A stretch of 37,928 nucleotides of DNA, taken from positions 1 to 37,928 of the IMG/VR virus record IMGVR_UViG_3300009408_000017; one strand, given 5' to 3'. The DNA is from a virus. The notes under the pieces are model-generated. The model worked only from the letters and a program-made list of their open reading frames with translations. It had not been told where the DNA came from and did not search any database. Position 1 is the stretch's first letter, and each line of letters opens with the position of its first letter. The translations under genes were made by a program, and so were the position numbers. Below are positions 35,171 to 37,928 of this stretch, piece by piece.

Positions 35171-35466
35171 AAATCCTCCAGGACATCTTTGTTTTCATAT
35201 CGTTTTTTGAGGTACTCTGTTCTAACCTCAATTGCGTGTACGATTCTAAAAAACTCTTCAAACTTTAATTGCCACCCCATATTGACTATTCTGAACCATC
35301 TAGTCCTTTCAATACCAAGCATACGTGCGGCTTCTGCTTCTGATTTGGGCTTACAAATTTCCTCAAAGGCCCTAATTATATCCTTCTCCAGCTCGTCAAT
35401 TTTCCCAGGAAGAAACTTTCCTTTATTTACAAAATGTTTGAATAGTAGGGATAGTTTAAGATTCAA
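35167..35466 (-). CDS. helix-turn-helix protein, probable regulator
   Basis: A 99-aa protein, starting with TTG four bases after the upstream gene stop. The central SEAEAARMLGIERTRWFRIV (about 42-61) looks like a helix-turn-helix of the Fis/NtrC C-terminal type, where a related helix pair binds DNA. An acidic helix precedes it. It ends in Asp-Val-Leu-Glu-Asp-Leu. A DNA-binding role is likely; targets are unknown. The palindromes at 35772 and 35942-35975 lie close upstream. Confidence 0.7.
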   Translation of the reverse strand: MNLKLSLLFKHFVNKGKFLPGKIDELEKDIIRAFEEICKPKSEAEAARMLGIERTRWFRIVNMGWQLKFEEFFRIVHAIEVRTEYLKKRYENKDVLEDL

Positions 35467-35469
35467 AGC

Positions 35470-35760
35470 CTATTCATCCTTGTTGTATTTATTTTTAGGT
35501 ATCAATTTTTCTCGCAGAGTTATTAACCTTTCTTGGGATATAAATAGTGGCTCATCACTTAGGCAGAAATTACAGACTCTAGTCCTTATGGAGTTTTTTC
35601 TTAAAAGGAAACAATATAGTTCATCACAAACCCCACAAACCCTATATCGGTTTGGGGCCTTTAAAATCCTGTTAGCTCTATTGTATTCCCCTGTCCTAGA
35701 TTTCCAATAAGAGTAATCCCCACCCTTATAGGTATATCCATTATTTGGTCTAGTTTTCAT
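35470..35760 (-). CDS. zinc-finger-like early protein
   Basis: A 96-aa basic protein from the ATG at 35760 (a GTG at 35766 is an alternative; AGG is five bases before the ATG). CGVC near residues 42-45, a Cys near 50 and CNFC near 65-68 could bind one zinc. The rest is Arg, Lys and Tyr-rich. It is the first gene after the control region, so it is expected to be transcribed early. Zinc-binding phage proteins of this size often bind host RNA polymerase or nucleic acids; the role here is unknown. Confidence 0.7.
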   Translation of the reverse strand: MKTRPNNGYTYKGGDYSYWKSRTGEYNRANRILKAPNRYRVCGVCDELYCFLLRKNSIRTRVCNFCLSDEPLFISQERLITLREKLIPKNKYNKDE

Positions 35761-35771
35761 AAACACCTATT

Positions 35772-35787
35772 TTCTACATTCGACGAA
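35772..35787. promoter_or_regulatory. operator-like palindrome, early site 1
   Basis: TTCTACATTCGACGAA, identical to the site at 5849-5864, lies between the candidate -10 box at 35808-35813 and the ATG at 35760. A protein bound here would block leftward early transcription. Confidence 0.6.
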
Positions 35788-35789
35788 TG

Positions 35790-35804
35790 ACGACACTTTT
35801 ACTT
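35790..35804. promoter_or_regulatory. repeated motif ACGACACTTTTACTT (copy 2)
   Basis: This near copy of the sequence at 103-118 lies two bases beyond the palindrome at 35772-35787, between it and the candidate -10 box. Its role is unknown. Confidence 0.35.
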
Positions 35805-35866
35805 AAATTTATACTTTTTGAATTACCGCCTAAAAAATCAACATTTCCTTAAAATTATTTTATTAA

Positions 35867-35888
35867 TAAGGTGCCTACTAGTACCTTA
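35867..35888. repeat. dyad in AT-rich stretch
   Basis: TAAGGT (35867-35872) and ACCTTA (35883-35888) form a 6-bp dyad with a 10-base loop, flanked by AT-rich sequence on both sides (35850-35900). No T-run follows, so it is not a clear terminator. It could be an origin element or protein site. Confidence 0.4.
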
Positions 35889-35890
35889 AT

Positions 35891-36013
35891 TTAATCTAAT
35901 GAAAAGCACTTTTTGTCACTACATGACGCCACTTTTACACTTTCTACGTCCGACGAAAATTCTACGTTTGTAGAAAATGTTGAAAAAGTAGATGTGTAAA
36001 ATGTTTTAGTCAT
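35891..36013 (-). CDS. possible 40-aa Ser/Thr-rich microprotein
   Basis: A 40-codon frame starting at ATG 36011-36013 with AAGGA eight bases upstream. The product is rich in Ser, Thr and Phe and ends with two Cys and an acidic Leu-Asp. The frame covers two of the 16-bp palindromes and one CACTTTTAC motif, so it may be a by-product of regulatory DNA. The ribosome binding site is the main argument for a real gene. Confidence 0.35.
   Translation of the reverse strand: MTKTFYTSTFSTFSTNVEFSSDVESVKVASCSDKKCFSLD
35926..35942. promoter_or_regulatory. repeated motif ACGCCACTTTTACACTT (copy 3, looser)
   Basis: This is a looser relative of the motif at 103-118 and 35790-35804, directly abutting the palindrome at 35942-35957. 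Pairing with a palindrome is shared with copy 2. Confidence 0.3.
35942..35957. promoter_or_regulatory. operator-like palindrome, early site 2
   Basis: TTCTACGTCCGACGAA differs at three positions, all in the central six, from none of the half-site bases of the site at 5849: both outer half-sites TTCTAC and GACGAA are kept and only the 4-base centre changes. It starts 18 bases from the next palindrome. Confidence 0.58.
35960..35975. promoter_or_regulatory. operator-like palindrome, early site 3 (perfect)
   Basis: TTCTACGTTTGTAGAA has perfect half-sites TTCTAC/GTAGAA. It lies 18 bases (centre to centre) from site 2, under two helical turns, which would allow two dimers to bind side by side. Confidence 0.6.
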
Positions 36014-36075
36014 GATGTGTTATCCTTATTATAATTTTAAACTTATCAGCCTTCTATTCTACTTGACAAGCTACC

Positions 36076-36339
36076 TTATAGCAATTCATCAAGGTCAAAT
36101 TTTTCTTCTATTTCCTCAATTTCCTGTAGTTCTAACAGCTTAGAAATGTTACGAGGGATGAGAAGCTCCTTAATTGGGACCTTCCCATCCGTTAAATGCA
36201 CTATATTGATAGCAATATGCAGTGGCGGCTGTCTGTCACCATTCATATAGTTATAAAGGGTAGAAGTATCACATCCTATAGATTTAGCGAATTGTGCTTT
36301 TTTTACCTTATGTTTGGTTATAAATTCTATGAGTTTCAT
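36076..36339 (-). CDS. Cro/CI-like helix-turn-helix regulator
   Basis: An 87-aa DNA-binding protein of the XRE type. KAQFAKSIGCDTSTLYNYMNGDRQP (about 14-38) is a clear HTH: helix 2, turn and recognition helix with the usual Ala and Gly positions. The rest holds a dimer-like helix and an acidic C-terminus ending in Asp-Leu-Asp-Glu-Leu-Leu. It has a good sigma70-like promoter at 36380-36407 with a palindrome over the expected start, so it probably represses itself. Its ribosome binding site is weak. It is the best candidate to bind the 16-bp palindromes. Confidence 0.88.
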   Translation of the reverse strand: MKLIEFITKHKVKKAQFAKSIGCDTSTLYNYMNGDRQPPLHIAINIVHLTDGKVPIKELLIPRNISKLLELQEIEEIEEKFDLDELL

Positions 36340-36357
36340 TCTTTTACCGCCAGGTGT

Positions 36358-36373
36358 GTAGGATGATTCCTAC
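36358..36373. promoter_or_regulatory. perfect palindrome over the regulator's transcription start
   Basis: GTAGGA-TGAT-TCCTAC is a perfect 6+6 inverted repeat. It lies 6-7 bases downstream of the leftward -10 box (36380-36385), where the start of transcription is expected. Its half-sites run in the opposite order to those of the TTCTAC-type sites, so it may be bound by a different face or protein. Confidence 0.55.
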
Positions 36374-36379
36374 CTATTC

Positions 36380-36407
36380 TTTATATCACAATTTCCTAAT
36401 CGGTCAA
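36380..36407 (-). promoter_or_regulatory. sigma70-like leftward promoter of the regulator gene
   Basis: On the minus strand TTGACC (36402-36407) and TATAAA (36380-36385) are separated by 16 bases. Both boxes are close to consensus. It drives the HTH gene at 36076 and possibly the leftward genes beyond. Confidence 0.68.
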
Positions 36408-36428
36408 ATGCCGTGTAATCTTTACCTT

Positions 36429-36836
36429 ATGAAGAAATTCTATAATTTACAAAAGAAGAAGCTACGTATGGCCTCTTTAACTCATCCTGGAAGGAAGGAA
36501 GTTTTAGACGGTTGTAAGGTTAAAGTTAAGGTAGGTTTGTACAAAAACGGTAAGGACAAGTTTCTTATTTATTATAAATGCGCCACATGTTCTAAGGAAT
36601 TTAGACCTAAAGAGGTGGATGTTGACCATATAATTGAGGTGGATGTCCTTTATAATGAGTATTATATTTGTTTTAGTAATCAGTTGCTTAACATATCGTT
36701 ACACCAACTAGTGATTATGGCACTTTCCGCTGCTATATTTTGCCCTACTTCCAACCTTCAGGTACTATGTAAACCATGCCATAAGATTAAAACCGGAAAA
36801 TTCCAGGAGTTACGCAGATGGAGTCAGTCGCTATAA
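36429..36836 (+). CDS. HNH nuclease next to the small terminase
   Basis: A 135-aa protein from the ATG at 36429; a start at 36354 would add 25 residues and overlap the leftward promoter. Residues 51-54 (CATC) and 114-117 (CKPC) are zinc ligands, VDVDHIIEV (63-71) holds the HNH His and NLQVLCKPCHKIKT (109-122) the N and H. In many tailed phages an HNH protein beside terminase takes part in DNA cleavage during packaging. It overlaps the small terminase start by 19 bases. The ribosome binding site is weak, so the start is uncertain. Confidence 0.85.
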   Translation: MKKFYNLQKKKLRMASLTHPGRKEVLDGCKVKVKVGLYKNGKDKFLIYYKCATCSKEFRPKEVDVDHIIEVDVLYNEYYICFSNQLLNISLHQLVIMALSAAIFCPTSNLQVLCKPCHKIKTGKFQELRRWSQSL

Positions 36837-37408
36837 ATTTTCTTAACCTCCCTACCGAGTTAACAGAAGGGGATGAGGAAGAGAACGAGAATAAGCTGGA
36901 AGAGTATTTCAAGCTTATCATGGTCGAGAACCTAGAGGCGGCCATGTATAAACGACCTGAGAGATATAGGCCAGAATATGCCGCCCTTCTTTATCATCAT
37001 GTAGCAGTTAAGGGCAACACCATAAAAACCTTTGCCCTTTCAATTGGTATTCAGCCTGAAACTTTCTATCGTTGGGGTAGAGAATATCCAGAATTAACCT
37101 TAGCTAAAAAAATGGCCCAGAACGCCCACGCTATAAGGTGGGAAAAGCATTTAGATAAAGCGGCCAGCGGTGAAGCTAAAGGAAATGCAGCGGCCATCAT
37201 CTTTGGTCTTAAAAATAAGCTGCCAGACGAATACAAGGATAAACGAGAAATTGACCATAATGTTGCTCATTATGTGATTGATACTGGTGTTAATTCAGCA
37301 CCAATTGAAGCTGAAAGTCATATTGTGGGACCTGTAGAGGTTATTGAACCCTCAATACCAACCATAGAGACTGGCATTGAGGATGAAAATTTGGACGATT
37401 TACTTTAA
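36818..37408 (+). CDS. terS: terminase small subunit
   Basis: A 196-aa protein that recognises packaging sites for TerL. Residues about 66-84 (NTIKTFALSIGIQPETFYRW) form an HTH, followed by a helix with AIRWEKHLDKAASG and the IIFGLKNKLPDEYKDKREIDH segment (about 127-147) typical of this family. The acidic C-terminus ends Glu-Asn-Leu-Asp-Asp-Leu-Leu. AGGAG lies eight bases before the ATG. It would lie upstream of the gene at 220 and TerL if the window is circular. Its end overlaps the convergent pentapeptide gene by nine bases. Confidence 0.87.
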   Translation: MESVAINFLNLPTELTEGDEEENENKLEEYFKLIMVENLEAAMYKRPERYRPEYAALLYHHVAVKGNTIKTFALSIGIQPETFYRWGREYPELTLAKKMAQNAHAIRWEKHLDKAASGEAKGNAAAIIFGLKNKLPDEYKDKREIDHNVAHYVIDTGVNSAPIEAESHIVGPVEVIEPSIPTIETGIEDENLDDLL

Positions 37409-37928
37409 AATATCCTCGGCCCTATGACTATTTTTTGCATAGTCATAAATTAATGTTTGCATCTCTAACACTTCAATATCATCACAGTCCATCGAACATA
37501 TAAAAGCCGCCAACATTAAAGGTAACGATTTACATGTTTTAATTCCAATACCTCCACACCAAAGAGGGAAACAGGAATAATCAAGGCCAGCACCTTTAAG
37601 GTCAGCACCTCGAAGGTCAGCACCTTTAAGGTCAGCACCTTGAAGGTAAGCACCTCGAAGGTTAGCACATTGAAGGTTAGCACATTGAAGGTTAGCACAT
37701 TGAAGGTCAGCACCTCGAAGGTCAGCACATTGAAGGTCAGCACCTTGAAGGTCAGCACCTCGAAGGTAAGCATTTTGAAGGTCAGCACCTCGAAGGTCAG
37801 CACCTCGAAGGTCAGCACATTGAAGGTCAGCACCTCGAAGGTCAGCACCTTTAAGGTCAGCACCTCGAAGGTCAGCACCTCGAAGGTAAGCATTTTGAAG
37901 GTCAGCACATTGAAGGTTAGCACATTGA
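37400..37928 (-). CDS. pentapeptide-repeat protein (N-terminus beyond the edge)
   Basis: At least 175 aa in the frame that ends with TAA at 37400-37402. About 22 tandem units of the form Ala-(Asp/Asn/Tyr)-Leu-X-X run from the window edge to 37587 and would fold as a right-handed beta helix. The last 60 residues are not repetitive and hold CFPLWCGG, which I have seen after pentapeptide repeats in phage proteins, then an acidic helix. Function is unknown; pentapeptide helices can mimic DNA. If the ends of the window join, the frame continues to an ATG at 84-86, giving 204 aa. Convergent overlap with the small terminase is nine bases. Confidence 0.85.
   Translation of the reverse strand, partial: QCANLQCADLQNAYLRGADLRGADLKGADLRGADLQCADLRGADLRGADLQNAYLRGADLQGADLQCADLRGADLQCANLQCANLQCANLRGAYLQGADLKGADLRGADLKGAGLDYSCFPLWCGGIGIKTCKSLPLMLAAFICSMDCDDIEVLEMQTLIYDYAKNSHRAEDILK
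37587..37928. repeat. 15-bp tandem repeats coding pentapeptides
   Basis: About 22 units of the type GTCAGCACCTCGAAG run to the edge, differing mostly at the bases for the two variable codons and the Asp/Asn/Tyr codon. Leu is always CTT on the coding strand. Near-identity of units at DNA level means they can recombine or collapse in assembly. Confidence 0.92.

Larger units (their letters stand above)
35761..36075. promoter_or_regulatory. early control region
   Basis: A 315-base region between leftward genes. It holds three 16-bp palindromes (35772, 35942, 35960), two copies of the CACTTTTAC motif (35790, 35926), an AT-rich stretch with a dyad (35867-35888) and a 40-aa reading frame (35891-36013). 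A minus-strand TATAAA at 35808-35813 could be a -10 box for the gene at 35760, with a weak TTTTAG 16 bases upstream. A replication origin here is possible but unproven. Confidence 0.55.

Noticed and set aside
37516-37923. A 135-aa minus-strand frame made of repeated Val-Leu-Thr-Phe units
   Set aside because: It is another frame of the 15-bp repeats. The frame giving Ala-Asp-Leu-X-X has a natural non-repeat C-terminus with recognisable features and reaches its stop at 37400.
37587-37928. Direct repeats resembling a CRISPR array
   Set aside because: The units are 15 bp, contiguous and without spacers, and they encode pentapeptides.
1-37928. Evidence for lysogeny (integrase, attachment site, CI-type repressor with protease domain)
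   Set aside because: None is visible. The Cro-like regulator alone does not show a temperate life cycle.
1-37928. tRNA or other structured RNA genes
   Set aside because: No cloverleaf with a credible T-loop sequence was found by eye, though a short one could be missed without a program.

Overview
The window is most of, and possibly all of, the genome of an AT-rich tailed phage with a podovirus-type (T7-like) virion. It carries TerL, a head-tail connector portal, scaffold, capsid, gp11/gp12-like tail tube proteins, three internal virion proteins and a T7-type tail-fibre anchor. I see no single-subunit RNA polymerase, integrase, tRNA or CRISPR array. The candidate promoters look sigma70-like, so the host RNA polymerase probably transcribes it. 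A Gram-negative host is inferred from Sec signal peptides, a spanin-like overlapping gene pair with a lipoprotein, and an N-acetylmuramoyl-L-alanine amidase. The host genus cannot be read from the sequence.

Layout. Positions 1-219 are a control region. The rightward late arm (220-26281) runs: Lys-rich protein, TerL, small protein, portal, small protein, scaffold, terminator; then an operator-like palindrome, promoter and structured leader; then capsid, putative decoration protein, terminator; then tail tube A and B, GNAT-like protein, three internal virion proteins and a tail fibre with a collagen-like stretch. It continues with an unusual run of five genes whose products all start with Sec-type signal peptides, and ends with a small lysis block (membrane protein, holin-like protein, overlapping spanin-like pair). 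A perfect 11-bp hairpin at 26286-26311 separates it from the leftward arm.

The leftward arm (35760 down to 26321) is tightly packed, often with 1-14 base overlaps. In transcription order it holds a zinc-finger protein, an HTH-like protein, a coiled-coil membrane protein, a 40-aa zinc-ribbon microprotein, an SF3 helicase, a free-standing HNH homing endonuclease, family A DNA polymerase, an OB-fold/SSB-like protein, a RecE-like nuclease, an unknown Lys-rich protein, an SNF2 helicase, the amidase and an unknown protein. Upstream of it, 35761-36075 is a control region with three 16-bp palindromes and a possible 40-aa ORF. Beyond that is a Cro/CI-like regulator with its own promoter and operator.

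Finally, an HNH protein and a small terminase subunit run rightward and meet a convergent pentapeptide-repeat gene that reaches the right edge. Joining the two ends of the window would extend the pentapeptide frame to an ATG at 86 and place TerS upstream of TerL. The window may therefore be a circularly permuted complete genome, but this is unproven.

The most interesting signals are: (i) an acidic C-terminal tail ending in Leu-Leu shared by several unrelated early proteins; (ii) the cassette of exported tail-like proteins; (iii) a family of 16-bp palindromes near both the capsid promoter and the early genes; and (iv) a hydrophobic N-terminal extension on the major capsid protein.
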